Below, one piece after another: positions 24,992 through 33,687 of a stretch of 64,000 nt of DNA. Location: positions 1 through 64,000 of the forward strand of contig CAZYHC010000011.1 in the NCBI GenBank assembly GCA_964646625.1, given 5' to 3'. Position 1 is the stretch's first letter. Each line of letters opens with the position of its first letter. Below the pieces are notes generated by a model. That model ran no database searches and had not been told where the DNA came from. It saw nothing but the letters and a program-made list of their open reading frames with translations. The translations under genes and the position numbers were made by a program. The DNA is from DAOULT01 sp964646625 (GTDB lineage Bacteria > Chloroflexota > Anaerolineae > CAZYHC01).

Positions 24992-27859
24992 ATGAGTCGT
25001 ACTTACGTCGCTCTGGACCTGGAAACCACCGGCCTTAATCCTGAACGCGATGCCATCCTGGAGATTGGGGCGGTGAAATTTCGGGATGATAGGGTTCTGG
25101 ACACCTGGTCGAGCCTGGTCAATCCTCAGCGTCCTATCCCCTACAAGATCTCGCAATTGACGGGTATCCACCAGGAAGAGGTGGAACAGGCCCCTGCCTT
25201 CAGGTCGGTGAATGGGCCCCTGATGCGCTTTGTCCAAAATTATCCCATCATCGGCCACAACGTATCCTTTGACCTGGGCTTTCTGAAGCGGCATGGCCTG
25301 TTCCTGGATAACCCTTCCATCGACACTTTTGAGTTAGCCAGCATCCTGATGCCCCACGCTTCGCGCTACAGCCTGGGCATGCTGGCTGAGGCCCTGGGCA
25401 TCTCCTTTCCCAGCCGCCACCGTGCCCTGGAGGACGCCCTGGCCACCAAGGACCTTTTTCTGGCTCTTTTCGAGCGGGCTATGGAGCTGGACAGGGCCAC
25501 CTTGCAGGAGATAAACCGTCTGGCGGCCGGCCTCGACTGGCCCCTACGCCACGTCTTTCAGGACGCCGAACGGGCCAAAGCGCGCTCCGCCTTCACGGGC
25601 AGCATCGGTCAGCAACTTAAGGCCAAAGGCGTGCTTGACGGTAAGGGGTCGTTGGGGTTGCTCTTCACCTCCGACGAGGATGACCGTCCCTTGCGTCCCA
25701 GGCCGGAAAAACAACCTCTCGACGCGGCAGCCTTGAGCGCCATGCTGGAGGAAGGGGGCCTCTTTGCCGAGCGTTTTCCCGGCTACGAATATCGTGCTCC
25801 ACAGGTGGAGATGCTGAGGGCGGTGGCCCAGGCGTTTACCGCAGGTCATCACCTGCTGGTGGAAGCGGGCACAGGCACAGGCAAGTCGATGGCTTACCTG
25901 CTGCCTGCCGCCTGCTTTGCCGTGCAGAACGACGAGCATGTGGTGATCTCTACCAATACCGTCAACCTTCAGGATCAGCTTTTCGGGAAGGATATCCCTG
26001 ATTTGCAGGCGCTATTGCCTTTCGAGTTCAAGGCTGCTCTGCTCAAGGGGCGCAACCGCTACCTTTGCCTGCGGCGGCTGACCGCTTTTCGCCACGAGGG
26101 AGGGTTATCGACTGAGGACCTGACGGTGCTGGTCAAGATTCTGGCCTGGCTGCCCAGCACCATGACGGGAGACGAAACTGAGCTTTTCATGCCCGATCGA
26201 AAGCAACGCCTGATCTGGGGGAGAATTTGCTCGGAAAGTGAGAGCTGTCTGGCCGAACGTTGCTCCTACTATCAACAAAAGAAGTGCTTCTTTTACCGCG
26301 CCCGTCGGGGGGCGGAACAGGCCCATCTGATCGTCGTCAACCACGCGCTGCTGCTGGCCGACGTGGCGGTGGAGAACCGGGTGTTGCCCGAGTACCGCTA
26401 CCTCATCATCGATGAGGCCCATCACCTGGAGGATAATACCACCAGGCAGTTGAGTTTCACCCTCGATCTGAACGGCATCGAGAGAACCCTGGACGGACTG
26501 AGCTATGAACGCGGGCAGTCGGGCGGATTTCTGGTCGAGGTGTTGGTTCGCTGTCGCGGAGGGGTGCCGGACGCCGCGCGCCTGGAATTAGAGGGTCGCC
26601 TCGAGGCCCTTAAACAAAATATTGAGACCGCCAGACGCCACGCCTATACTTTCTTTGACATCCTGGACCAGTTTCTGGAGGAGCACTCTGTAGAGAGCGG
26701 AGCGCGTAGCAGCACCTACGATCAGCGTATCCGTCTGACAGACGGGGTGCGCGCTCAGCCGGCCTGGAGCGACGTGGAAATTGCTGGTGATAACCTGAGC
26801 CTGCGTCTCGCCAGGGTTGACGAAAGACTGGTACACTTATTTCAAGCCCTGGAAGACCTGGAAAGCTACGATATCCAGGACTACGAAGGCTTGCTTCAGG
26901 ACCTTATAGGCCACCGGCAAAGGATACAAAATCTGCAAGAACAACTTGGAGCTATCGTGGTGCAGCCGTCTGCTAAGGAGATTTATTGGGCCAACGTCGG
27001 GGCCAAGGATGGGAAAATATCTCTGCACGCCGCCCCTCTCCACGTGGGCGAACTGGTGCAAAAGTATCTCCTTGCTCCCAAGGAGTGCGTCGTCCTCACT
27101 TCGGCCACCCTGCGCACCGACGCCCGTTTTGAGTACATTCGGGAACGTCTGAATGCCTGGGAGGCTGAAGAACTGGCGGTGGGGTCCCCCTTCGATTACG
27201 CCCATTCGACCTTGCTCTATCTGCCCACCGACATCCCGGAACCACATCAACCCTACTATCAAAGGTCCGTGGAGCAGACCCTCATCGAGCTGTGCCGGGC
27301 CACCGCAGGACGTACCCTGGTGTTGTTCACCTCGTACAGCCAGCTCAGGAACACGGCCAGAACTATCACCGGGCCGCTGGAGGAACACGGCATTGTCATC
27401 TACCAACAAGGCGATGGGTCCTCGCGCCGCCAACTGTTGGAAAATTTCAAGACCACGCCCCAGGCGGTCCTGCTGGGCACCCGCAGTTTCTGGGAAGGCA
27501 TCGACGTTACAGGCGAGGCCCTGAGTTGTGTGGTCATCGCCCGGCTGCCTTTCTCCGTTCCCACCGATCCCATTGTCGCCGCCCGCAGCGAAACCTTCGA
27601 CGACCCTTTCAACCAGTATTCGGTGCCGGAGAGCATCCTGCGGTTTCGGCAGGGTTTTGGCCGCCTGATCAGGAGCAAGACCGACCGGGGAGTGGTGGTC
27701 GTCCTGGACAAACGGTTGCTGAACAAAGCCTATGGCAAAGCTTTTCTGAATTCCCTGCCCCTCTGCACCGTGCGTAAGGGGCCGGTGAGCAATCTGCCCG
27801 CCGAGGCCGTGCGCTGGCTGAAAGAGGAGAGGGCTTACCAGCCGGATTTAGGTTTGTAG
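24992..27859 (+). CDS. dinG: DinG-family helicase with N-terminal DnaQ-like exonuclease domain
   Basis: This 955-residue protein combines two domains. Residues about 1-165 form a DEDDh 3'-5' exonuclease (VALDLETTGLNPERDAILEIG, shown in part as ALDLETTGLNPERD; HNVSFDLGFL; HRALEDALAT). Residues from about 260 are an XPD/DinG-type helicase: Walker A VEAGTGTGKSMAYLLP, four cysteines likely binding Fe-S (CSESESCLAERCSYYQQKKC), DEAH box YLIIDEAHHLEDN and late motif QGFGRLIRSKTDRG. Such fusions occur widely in Gram-positive bacteria and Chloroflexota and act on DNA during repair. The start ATG has GGAGAAGAG adjacent. Confidence 0.94.
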   Translation: MSRTYVALDLETTGLNPERDAILEIGAVKFRDDRVLDTWSSLVNPQRPIPYKISQLTGIHQEEVEQAPAFRSVNGPLMRFVQNYPIIGHNVSFDLGFLKRHGLFLDNPSIDTFELASILMPHASRYSLGMLAEALGISFPSRHRALEDALATKDLFLALFERAMELDRATLQEINRLAAGLDWPLRHVFQDAERAKARSAFTGSIGQQLKAKGVLDGKGSLGLLFTSDEDDRPLRPRPEKQPLDAAALSAMLEEGGLFAERFPGYEYRAPQVEMLRAVAQAFTAGHHLLVEAGTGTGKSMAYLLPAACFAVQNDEHVVISTNTVNLQDQLFGKDIPDLQALLPFEFKAALLKGRNRYLCLRRLTAFRHEGGLSTEDLTVLVKILAWLPSTMTGDETELFMPDRKQRLIWGRICSESESCLAERCSYYQQKKCFFYRARRGAEQAHLIVVNHALLLADVAVENRVLPEYRYLIIDEAHHLEDNTTRQLSFTLDLNGIERTLDGLSYERGQSGGFLVEVLVRCRGGVPDAARLELEGRLEALKQNIETARRHAYTFFDILDQFLEEHSVESGARSSTYDQRIRLTDGVRAQPAWSDVEIAGDNLSLRLARVDERLVHLFQALEDLESYDIQDYEGLLQDLIGHRQRIQNLQEQLGAIVVQPSAKEIYWANVGAKDGKISLHAAPLHVGELVQKYLLAPKECVVLTSATLRTDARFEYIRERLNAWEAEELAVGSPFDYAHSTLLYLPTDIPEPHQPYYQRSVEQTLIELCRATAGRTLVLFTSYSQLRNTARTITGPLEEHGIVIYQQGDGSSRRQLLENFKTTPQAVLLGTRSFWEGIDVTGEALSCVVIARLPFSVPTDPIVAARSETFDDPFNQYSVPESILRFRQGFGRLIRSKTDRGVVVVLDKRLLNKAYGKAFLNSLPLCTVRKGPVSNLPAEAVRWLKEERAYQPDLGL

Positions 27860-27910
27860 CGTCGGCAAACGAATATAGAAACAACACAAGATAACTGGAG
27901 GGAAATAATT

Positions 27911-28183
27911 GTGGAAACAGTACAATTAATGGATAAAAATCTTATAAGTATTCCAGAAAGTATCGCGATGGCATTGGGCCTCTCGACGGGTGATCTTATC
28001 ATTATTGAGGTCGATGATGGTAAGATCATATTAGAGCCAGTGAAAAAGACCGATCAGGCTTATTTCTGGACGGAGGAATGGCAGGACAGAATCCGAGAGG
28101 GTGAGGAGGATATCAAAGCCGGTAGGACCAGACGAGTAAGTGCTGAAGATATTGAGGAAGGGCTTAAGTGGCTGGATGAATGA
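27911..28183 (+). CDS. AbrB/MazE-type antitoxin
   Basis: This 90-residue protein has an N-terminal swapped-hairpin AbrB-like DNA-binding fold (VQLMDKNLISIPESIAMALG, LSTGDLIIIEVDDGKIILEPV) and a flexible C-terminal half ending DIKAGRTRRVSAEDIEEGLK, a stretch usual in RelE partners. The start is GTG 27911 with GGAGGG 8 nt upstream. The stop overlaps the toxin ATG by four bases (ATGA), the classic arrangement of a type II antitoxin first, toxin second. GC content is visibly lower than in the neighbours, suggesting acquisition. Confidence 0.85.
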   Translation: METVQLMDKNLISIPESIAMALGLSTGDLIIIEVDDGKIILEPVKKTDQAYFWTEEWQDRIREGEEDIKAGRTRRVSAEDIEEGLKWLDE

Positions 28184-28452
28184 AATTTCTCATTGAATTC
28201 ACTGAACGGCTTAAAAAGGATAGGAGGAAGTTGCCCAAGCACATTCGTAGGAAATTCGACAAGCAGATCAGACTTCTGGCTCAGAATCCCAGGCATCCAT
28301 CCCTCAGGATTCATAAAATCAGGGGCAGTAGCAATTATTGGGAATTTTACATTGACGATGCTCATCGCTGCATATTCAGGCGTGAGGGCAACGTCTACTA
28401 CTTGATTGCTGCTGGACCACATAAAGTTGTGGATGAGTTCAGCAGGCGCTAA
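28180..28452 (+). CDS. RelE/ParE-family toxin
   Basis: This 90-residue basic protein has the RelE/ParE pattern FLIEFTERLKKDRRKLPKHI, LAQNPRHPSLRIHKIRG, and the beta-strand pair YWEFYIDDAHRCIFRREGN with YYLIAAGPHKVVDEF. RelE toxins cut mRNA on the ribosome; ParE relatives block gyrase. Basic residues Lys, Arg and the late His are in the usual places, but cleavage is not certain. It overlaps the antitoxin by four bases. Confidence 0.85.
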   Translation: MKFLIEFTERLKKDRRKLPKHIRRKFDKQIRLLAQNPRHPSLRIHKIRGSSNYWEFYIDDAHRCIFRREGNVYYLIAAGPHKVVDEFSRR

Positions 28453-28488
28453 AATCTTTGCAGATTCTTTCAGGAGGACAAAATAGTT

Positions 28489-29046
28489 ATGATAGACGTC
28501 AACGAGTTAAGGAAGGGCGTGACCTTCGAGTTGGATGGAGAACTTTACAAGGTGATCGGATATCAGCACCATAAACCGGGCCGGGGCAAAGCTATAATCC
28601 GAACCACCATCCGCAACCTGCGCAGCGGGGCCACTATCGAGAAAAAATTCATCTCCGGCGACCGGGTGCAGGACATTCGCCTCGATCACCGCACCGTCCA
28701 GTATCTCTACCACGACGGCGACCTTTATTACTTCATGGATACGGAAACCTACGAGCAACCGGTCCTGTCCGAAGCTGTGCTGGGCGAAGCGGTCAATTAC
28801 CTGACCGATGGCCTGCTCCTGGAACTTTCGAGCTACGAGGGCGAGCCTATCGACGTAGAGTTACCCGTTACCGTCGAGCTGAAAGTGGCCGAGACCGAAC
28901 CTGGCTTCAGGGGCGATACGGCCAGCAGCGCCACCAAAGCGGCCACCCTGGAAACAGGGCTGGTGGTGCAGGTGCCTCTCTTCATCGAAGTTGGGGAGGT
29001 GTTGCGGGTCGATACCCGCACCGGAACGTACATCACTCGGGTGTGA
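28489..29046 (+). CDS. efp: Translation elongation factor P
   Basis: This 185-residue protein has the three EF-P domains: KOW-like N-terminus MIDVNELRKGVTFELDGEL, the loop YQHHKPGRGKAIIRT, OB domains with EKKFISGDRVQDIRLDHRTV and the C-terminal signature LVVQVPLFIEVGEVLRVDTR (with GTYITRV). EF-P relieves ribosome stalling at polyproline. The loop tip carries Arg32 (PGRGK), where E. coli has Lys34 and the Firmicutes Lys32, so the lysine-modifying pathway probably does not apply here. Ribosome site AGGAGG lies 10 nt upstream. Confidence 0.95.
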   Translation: MIDVNELRKGVTFELDGELYKVIGYQHHKPGRGKAIIRTTIRNLRSGATIEKKFISGDRVQDIRLDHRTVQYLYHDGDLYYFMDTETYEQPVLSEAVLGEAVNYLTDGLLLELSSYEGEPIDVELPVTVELKVAETEPGFRGDTASSATKAATLETGLVVQVPLFIEVGEVLRVDTRTGTYITRV

Positions 29047-29075
29047 TTGTCTATATAATAGATTTATGGTATAAT
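29047..29075 (+). promoter_or_regulatory. Promoter of GNAT gene
   Basis: TTGTCT (29047-29052), a 17-nt spacer and TATAAT (29070-29075) begin immediately after the efp stop codon and lie 39 nt before the next start codon. Confidence 0.6.
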
Positions 29076-29113
29076 AATAGAGGTCTACAAAACCAGGGGT
29101 TAAAGATCGAGCC

Positions 29114-29692
29114 ATGCGAACCAGAAACAGGCCACCGACGGAATGGACCACCCTGGCAGTGATGGTGCGTTCCGCCGAGTTCAGCGATCTAAAGGCGTGC
29201 GCCCTTCTCGACACTTCTTTTGTGACCAGTGCCGTCTGGCAAATGGAGAATCAGGAGCGAGAAGGGGAGGTGGCCGTCGTGTTTCGCCCCGTCAAGTTGC
29301 CGCGTGCCATGCGGGTCGGCTATCCGCGCGATCACACCCATCTCCTGGAGAATTGGCGTCGGGACGAGTGTTTTCTGGTGGCCGAAGAGGGCGGCGTGGT
29401 GCGGGGCTTCATCGACATGACGGTCCAGACCTGGCACATGACGGGCTGGATCAATAACCTGGTGGTGACCAAAAGGAGCCGTCGGCGGGGCATCGGCAGT
29501 GCTCTACTCCAGGCGGCGATGCAGTGGGGATACGAAAAGGGACTCAAACAGGTGATAGCTGAAACCCAAACCAAGAACTACCCGGCCATCTGTTTCTATC
29601 AGAAGCACGGTTTTATTCTCTGTGGTTTCAACGATCATTACTACCTCAACCAGGATATCGCCCTTTTCTTCGTTCAGCATTTGAGGACGTAG
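29114..29692 (+). CDS. GNAT-family N-acetyltransferase
   Basis: This 192-residue protein has the GNAT core: WINNLVVTKRSRRRGIGSALLQAAMQWG, with the acetyl-CoA motif RRRGIGSALL, and a late Y-x-K-x-GF stretch (ICFYQKHGFILCGFNDHY). The N-terminal 80 residues are unlike RimI and may shape substrate specificity. No substrate can be named. It has its own promoter and lies between efp and the MazF-type locus. Confidence 0.85.
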   Translation: MRTRNRPPTEWTTLAVMVRSAEFSDLKACALLDTSFVTSAVWQMENQEREGEVAVVFRPVKLPRAMRVGYPRDHTHLLENWRRDECFLVAEEGGVVRGFIDMTVQTWHMTGWINNLVVTKRSRRRGIGSALLQAAMQWGYEKGLKQVIAETQTKNYPAICFYQKHGFILCGFNDHYYLNQDIALFFVQHLRT

Positions 29693-29722
29693 GGGATTTG
29701 ATTTTGGGAGGAAAAGCGACCA

Positions 29723-29929
29723 ATGCAACAACCTGCATTCAAATATGAGCTGGAAGTGCAAGATGACGGTCGGCTGGAACTGAAAGTGCCTCTGCCGAAG
29801 GGCACACGAGTGATTGTTTTCATTGCGCAGGAACCGCCCGATGACTTCAGCGATCTGACATTGGCAGCCACTACCAGCCTCGATTTCTGGGACAATCCAA
29901 TTGACGATGAAGAGTGGAATAATGCTTAA
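29723..29929 (+). CDS. Antitoxin of MazF-type locus
   Basis: This 68-residue acidic protein has a beta-rich N-terminus (FKYELEVQDDGRLELKVPLP, KGTRVIVFIAQEPP) and a C-terminal tail DFWDNPIDDEEWNNA typical of MazE-like toxin-neutralising segments. Its end overlaps the toxin start by 8 nt. Ribosome site GGGAGG is upstream. The identification rests mainly on position and tail. Confidence 0.7.
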   Translation: MQQPAFKYELEVQDDGRLELKVPLPKGTRVIVFIAQEPPDDFSDLTLAATTSLDFWDNPIDDEEWNNA

Positions 29930-30266
29930 TCAGCGGGATATTGTTTTGATCCCGATTCCGTTCACAGATTTGTCCTCTCAGCGTCGTCGTCCAGTCGTTG
30001 TTATTTCCAACGACGACTATAACCATAAAACTGACGATATTGTGATTGTGGCGATGACCTCGAATTTGATGCCAACGGACTACAGTTTCACGATCACAAC
30101 AACCGATTTGGAAATCGGGGCGCTCAACCGTCCAAGCAAGGTTCGGGTGGATAAGATTTACACACTGGCACAGTCCACGGTGGTGAAAACCTTCGGGCGT
30201 GTCAACCAAACAACTTTCAGCAAAATCCGCGCTTTACTCACGGAGTTGACCGAAAAGAGACCGTGA
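29922..30266 (+). CDS. MazF/PemK-family toxin (mRNA interferase-like)
   Basis: This 114-residue protein begins MLNQRDIVLIPIPFTDLSSQRRRPVVVIS, matching the MazF start (R-G-D-I-V and R-P-V-V-V-I-S; here RDIVLIPIPFTD). It continues with IVIVAMTSN, LNRPSKVRVDKIYTL (the usual Lys and the Pro-Ser site) and ends in TELTEKRP. MazF cleaves RNA at specific short sequences; specificity is unknown. ATG 29922 overlaps the antitoxin stop; an ATG at 29901 lies deep in the antitoxin gene and is not used. Confidence 0.88.
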   Translation: MLNQRDIVLIPIPFTDLSSQRRRPVVVISNDDYNHKTDDIVIVAMTSNLMPTDYSFTITTTDLEIGALNRPSKVRVDKIYTLAQSTVVKTFGRVNQTTFSKIRALLTELTEKRP

Positions 30267-30413
30267 AGGATAAGATTTGTGGATAGAAACACAAAAGGAA
30301 CAGACATCATGGATGATGTCCCCCTCAGGCTCTTGCATATGCAGTTTATGACAAGTTAGAAGATGGCTATTTCGATGAACGCCGATAAACGCAAATAAGG
30401 AATGACACACATA

Positions 30414-32441
30414 ATGTACATATCTAACATAGATTTGTCTGCCATTCTTTCTTCTTGCAATCTGATTCTTTCGTCAGCCATAGTTATCACCGCGTTCTCG
30501 CTTCTGATCTACATTCTGGCCCACAATCTAGGCAGCGAGGTAGCCCGTGCTTTCTGTGCTCTGCTGGCCTTCGTCATTGTGGTCTACGTGGGCGACGTGG
30601 TGTTGTTATTGCTATATGGGGGTGGTTCTCCTTCGGCGGTGGCCTTCTGGCTCAAGTTTCAGTGGATCGGGATCGCCCTGGTGCCGGCTGCTTATTTGCA
30701 CTTCTCCGATGCGCTGCTCCGAACGACCAACGCTTTCGCTGTCTGGCGGCGGCTGTCGATCCTGGTCAGCTACCTTATCAGCCTGATTCTGCTCTGCCTG
30801 GCTATTTTCACCGACAGCGTGGTCAAAGACGGGGTATATACTCCGCAGACGGCTCACCTGAAGGCCGCTCCTCTCTTCTGGGTGTTTGCCGTCTATTTCT
30901 TCGTGACCGTGGTCTGGGGCTTTGTGAACATCCGGCACGCCCGTCAACGCTGCCTGACCTCCACCTCGCGGCGGCGCATGACCTATCTGGCGCTGTCCTT
31001 TGCCGCCCCTGCTCTGGGGGTCTTTCCCTACCTGGTGGTAGCCAGTATGCCTGGCCCGCTCTCCAGCGTGGTGCTGAACCTGTTCCTGTTGGCGGGCAAC
31101 GTGGGGGTGGCTTTCATGATCGTGGTCATGGCCTACAGTGTGGCTTACTTTGGGGCCCTCACTCCCGACCGGGTGATTAAACACAGTCTCATCCACTATC
31201 TGCTGCGTGGCCCTTTCGTGGCTATCTGTGTGGTGGGACTGATGTTGATCGTCCCCAGAGTGGAGTACATTCTGGGGCTGCCGCGCGACACGGTGCTGGT
31301 CTTCACGGTGGTGGGCACCATCCTGCTCCTTCAACTGTTCGTCAATGTGGCCAAGCCTTTCATCGATCGTCTTATCTACCGCCAGGATCGGGGGGAGATC
31401 ACCTGGATCCAGACTTTGGATAGGCGCTTGCTGACCACCACCGACCTCAGGCAAATCCTGGAAAACGTCCTGGTGGCGCTGTGCGAGCTTTTGCGGGTGC
31501 GGAGCGGCTTCGTGGCGGTGCTGGCCGGAGGACGCCCCTGCCTGGAGGCTTTCTGTGGCTCACCCCACGACCCCCAGCACTGTCTGGCCCACTGGGACCT
31601 GCCCGCTTTGGTAAAGGCCCTGGCTGACAAAAATAAGCACCCTGAGAAGGCCGCCAGGACCGACTATTATGGGGATGGGAATGGAAGTAAAACGGCTGTC
31701 CTGGGCAATGAGGATTTTGTTGTCCAGGATGGCTACTGGCTGCTTCCGCTGCGTACCAAGTCCCGGGAGGCTACCCTGGGCATCCTGGGGGTGGAGGCGC
31801 GGGCTTCCCTTCTCGACCTGACCCCCACAGAAAGAGAGAGCGTGGGCGCTCTGGTCAGTCAGGCCGAGTTGGCCCTGGAGGATCGTCATCTGCAACAGGG
31901 GGTTTTCACCGCCCTGAAAGATATCATCCCCGACATCGAGCGCGTCCAGCGTTGGCGGTCCACCACCGTCCATTACAGCGGGTCGCAGGATTTGTTGCTG
32001 GAAAAGCTCGACGATCATCCTCTCTACGCCCCGGATTTCGCCCGTTGGGTTAAGGATGCTCTCAGTCACTACTGGGGTGGGCCCAAATTGACCGATAGCC
32101 CTCTTCTCAGGCTGAAAGTGGTGGAAGAGGCCCTGCGGGAGAACGGCGGCAACCCGGCCAAAGCGCTGCGAGTGGTGCTGGGCCGGGCTATCGAAGGGCT
32201 TAAACCCGAGGGCCAGCGTAGCATGACCGCCGCAGAGTGGATATTGTATAACATTCTGGAACTGAAATTCATTCAGGGACGAAGCGTGCGAGATATCGCC
32301 ATCCGCCTGGCCATGAGTGAGTCCGATCTGTATCGTAAACAGCGCGTGGCCATAGAAGAGGTAGCCAAAACCCTGGCCGAGATGGAACAGGCCAATGATG
32401 GAAAGGAGGAGGTGAGCTTATCGTCTGAGCCAACGTCGTAA
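30414..32441 (+). CDS. Membrane sensor with 7TM, GAF-like and HTH domains
   Basis: This 675-residue protein has seven N-terminal hydrophobic segments (about residues 8-320), resembling 7TM sensor modules of histidine kinases, then a GAF-like domain (LRQILENVLVALCELLRVRSGFVAVLAGG, in part VALCELLRVRSGFVAVLA; LLPLRTKSREATLGILGVEA; VGALVSQAELALEDR), and a helix-turn-helix C-terminus (GRSVRDIAIRLAMSESDLYRKQRVAIEEV, in part SVRDIAIRLAMSESDLYRKQ). There is no kinase core. This is the layout of a membrane-bound one-component regulator. ATG 30414 is favoured because AAGGA abuts the ATG at 30402. Its targets are unknown. Confidence 0.75.
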   Translation: MYISNIDLSAILSSCNLILSSAIVITAFSLLIYILAHNLGSEVARAFCALLAFVIVVYVGDVVLLLLYGGGSPSAVAFWLKFQWIGIALVPAAYLHFSDALLRTTNAFAVWRRLSILVSYLISLILLCLAIFTDSVVKDGVYTPQTAHLKAAPLFWVFAVYFFVTVVWGFVNIRHARQRCLTSTSRRRMTYLALSFAAPALGVFPYLVVASMPGPLSSVVLNLFLLAGNVGVAFMIVVMAYSVAYFGALTPDRVIKHSLIHYLLRGPFVAICVVGLMLIVPRVEYILGLPRDTVLVFTVVGTILLLQLFVNVAKPFIDRLIYRQDRGEITWIQTLDRRLLTTTDLRQILENVLVALCELLRVRSGFVAVLAGGRPCLEAFCGSPHDPQHCLAHWDLPALVKALADKNKHPEKAARTDYYGDGNGSKTAVLGNEDFVVQDGYWLLPLRTKSREATLGILGVEARASLLDLTPTERESVGALVSQAELALEDRHLQQGVFTALKDIIPDIERVQRWRSTTVHYSGSQDLLLEKLDDHPLYAPDFARWVKDALSHYWGGPKLTDSPLLRLKVVEEALRENGGNPAKALRVVLGRAIEGLKPEGQRSMTAAEWILYNILELKFIQGRSVRDIAIRLAMSESDLYRKQRVAIEEVAKTLAEMEQANDGKEEVSLSSEPTS

Positions 32442-32444
32442 CAG

Positions 32445-32477
32445 GCCCATCACCGCCCCGCCGAATTGGTGATGGGC
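32445..32477 (+). terminator. Hairpin after the membrane sensor gene
   Basis: GCCCATCACC (32445-32454) and GGTGATGGGC (32468-32477) form a perfect 10-bp stem 4 nt after the stop codon. No T run follows, so its terminator role is uncertain. Confidence 0.45.
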
Positions 32478-32548
32478 GAGGTGACTGATTGATAGTGCTT
32501 GAGTGATACGTGAGCGTACATGGATGTAGAAGGTAGAAGAGGCAAAAA

Positions 32549-33616
32549 ATGGAAAATAACGATAATCCGTGGAGAGAACCTTTGGATGACAATTATTGGA
32601 ATGCTCTTTTGCTCCAGGAGGAGTCTTCTGGTGAGACCGTACCCCCTATGGATGACACGGAGGTTTTACAACAGCTTGGCGCCAGGTTTGTCTCCGATCC
32701 CACCCAGCAGAGGACAGAAGAGACCCCTCTGGCCCAGGAAGGAGCGAATGGCAGCCCTGTCGATACCGTAGATTTGTTAGAACAAGATTGGCACCTCTGT
32801 TACCAGGGGCTTGAGAGCGGCGAGACCTTTCGGCTGGAGGTCACCGGTTACAATCGGGGGGGCTTGCTGGTCAGATTGAATCGATTACAAGGGTTCGTCC
32901 CCGCTTCGCAACTGCTGGACCTGCCCCGTCACCTGGACGCCGAAGAACGGAGAGCCGAACTGGCCAGCCGGGTAGGCCAATATCTTGATCTTAAAATCCT
33001 GGAAATGGATCAGGAGCAGAATCGCCTGATCCTCTCGGAGCGGGCCGGCCTCCTGGAGGATTGGGCCGCAGAAGACATCTGGGATATCCTTGAAGAAGAC
33101 GCCACTTGCCATGGCCGAATCAGTAACATATGCGATTTTGGAGCTTTCGTTGATCTGGGCGGAGTGGAGGGTTTGATCCACATCTCGGAGATGTCCTGGC
33201 ACCGCATCAATCATCCCAGCGATGTGTTGGGTATCGGCGATGAGGTAGAGGTCTACGTCCTCAAAGTGGATAGAGAGCAAAAACGGGTGGGGCTGAGCCT
33301 CAAGCGCTTGCAACCCGATCCCTGGAGGTCAGTAGAGCAACGCTATAGGGTAGGACAACTGGTAGAGGGCACGATCACTAACGTCGTCAGCTTCGGAGCC
33401 TTCGCCCGGATCGAGGACGGGCTGGAGGGCCTGATTCACATCTCAGAGCTGGCGGAAGGAAATTTTTTGCACCCTCGGAATGTGGTCAAAGAGGGAGATG
33501 TGGTCACGGTGCGCATCCTTAACATTGACAGCGTCCGTCATCGTCTGGGACTCAGCCTGAGGCAGGCCTGGCCGACCCAGGAAAAGCCACCTGATATACC
33601 TGACCATTGGCCCTGA
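32549..33616 (+). CDS. Three-S1-domain RNA-binding protein (RpsA-like)
   Basis: This 355-residue protein has an acidic, probably disordered N-terminus (1-85) and three S1 domains: a diverged first (FRLEVTGYNRGGLLVRLNRLQGFVPASQL, in part TGYNRGGLLVRLNRLQGFVP), then CHGRISNICDFGAFVDLGGVEGLIHISEM and VEGTITNVVSFGAFARIEDGLEGLIHISE (typical parts: FGAFVDLGG-x-GLIHISE). The second and third are canonical. It resembles Chloroflexota and Firmicutes S1-like proteins rather than the six-domain ribosomal S1, so ribosomal or RNA-chaperone function is inferred. Confidence 0.85.
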   Translation: MENNDNPWREPLDDNYWNALLLQEESSGETVPPMDDTEVLQQLGARFVSDPTQQRTEETPLAQEGANGSPVDTVDLLEQDWHLCYQGLESGETFRLEVTGYNRGGLLVRLNRLQGFVPASQLLDLPRHLDAEERRAELASRVGQYLDLKILEMDQEQNRLILSERAGLLEDWAAEDIWDILEEDATCHGRISNICDFGAFVDLGGVEGLIHISEMSWHRINHPSDVLGIGDEVEVYVLKVDREQKRVGLSLKRLQPDPWRSVEQRYRVGQLVEGTITNVVSFGAFARIEDGLEGLIHISELAEGNFLHPRNVVKEGDVVTVRILNIDSVRHRLGLSLRQAWPTQEKPPDIPDHWP

Positions 33617-33687
33617 GCCTGAGCCCTTTCCCCTTAAGTCTATCCTGAAAGTAGTAGTGTGGAAGGGCCAGGCCCTTATAGGCACTT

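Noticed and set aside
27911..30266. Two toxin-antitoxin loci as a single defence island
   Set aside because: efp and a GNAT gene with its own promoter lie between them; they are separate small loci.
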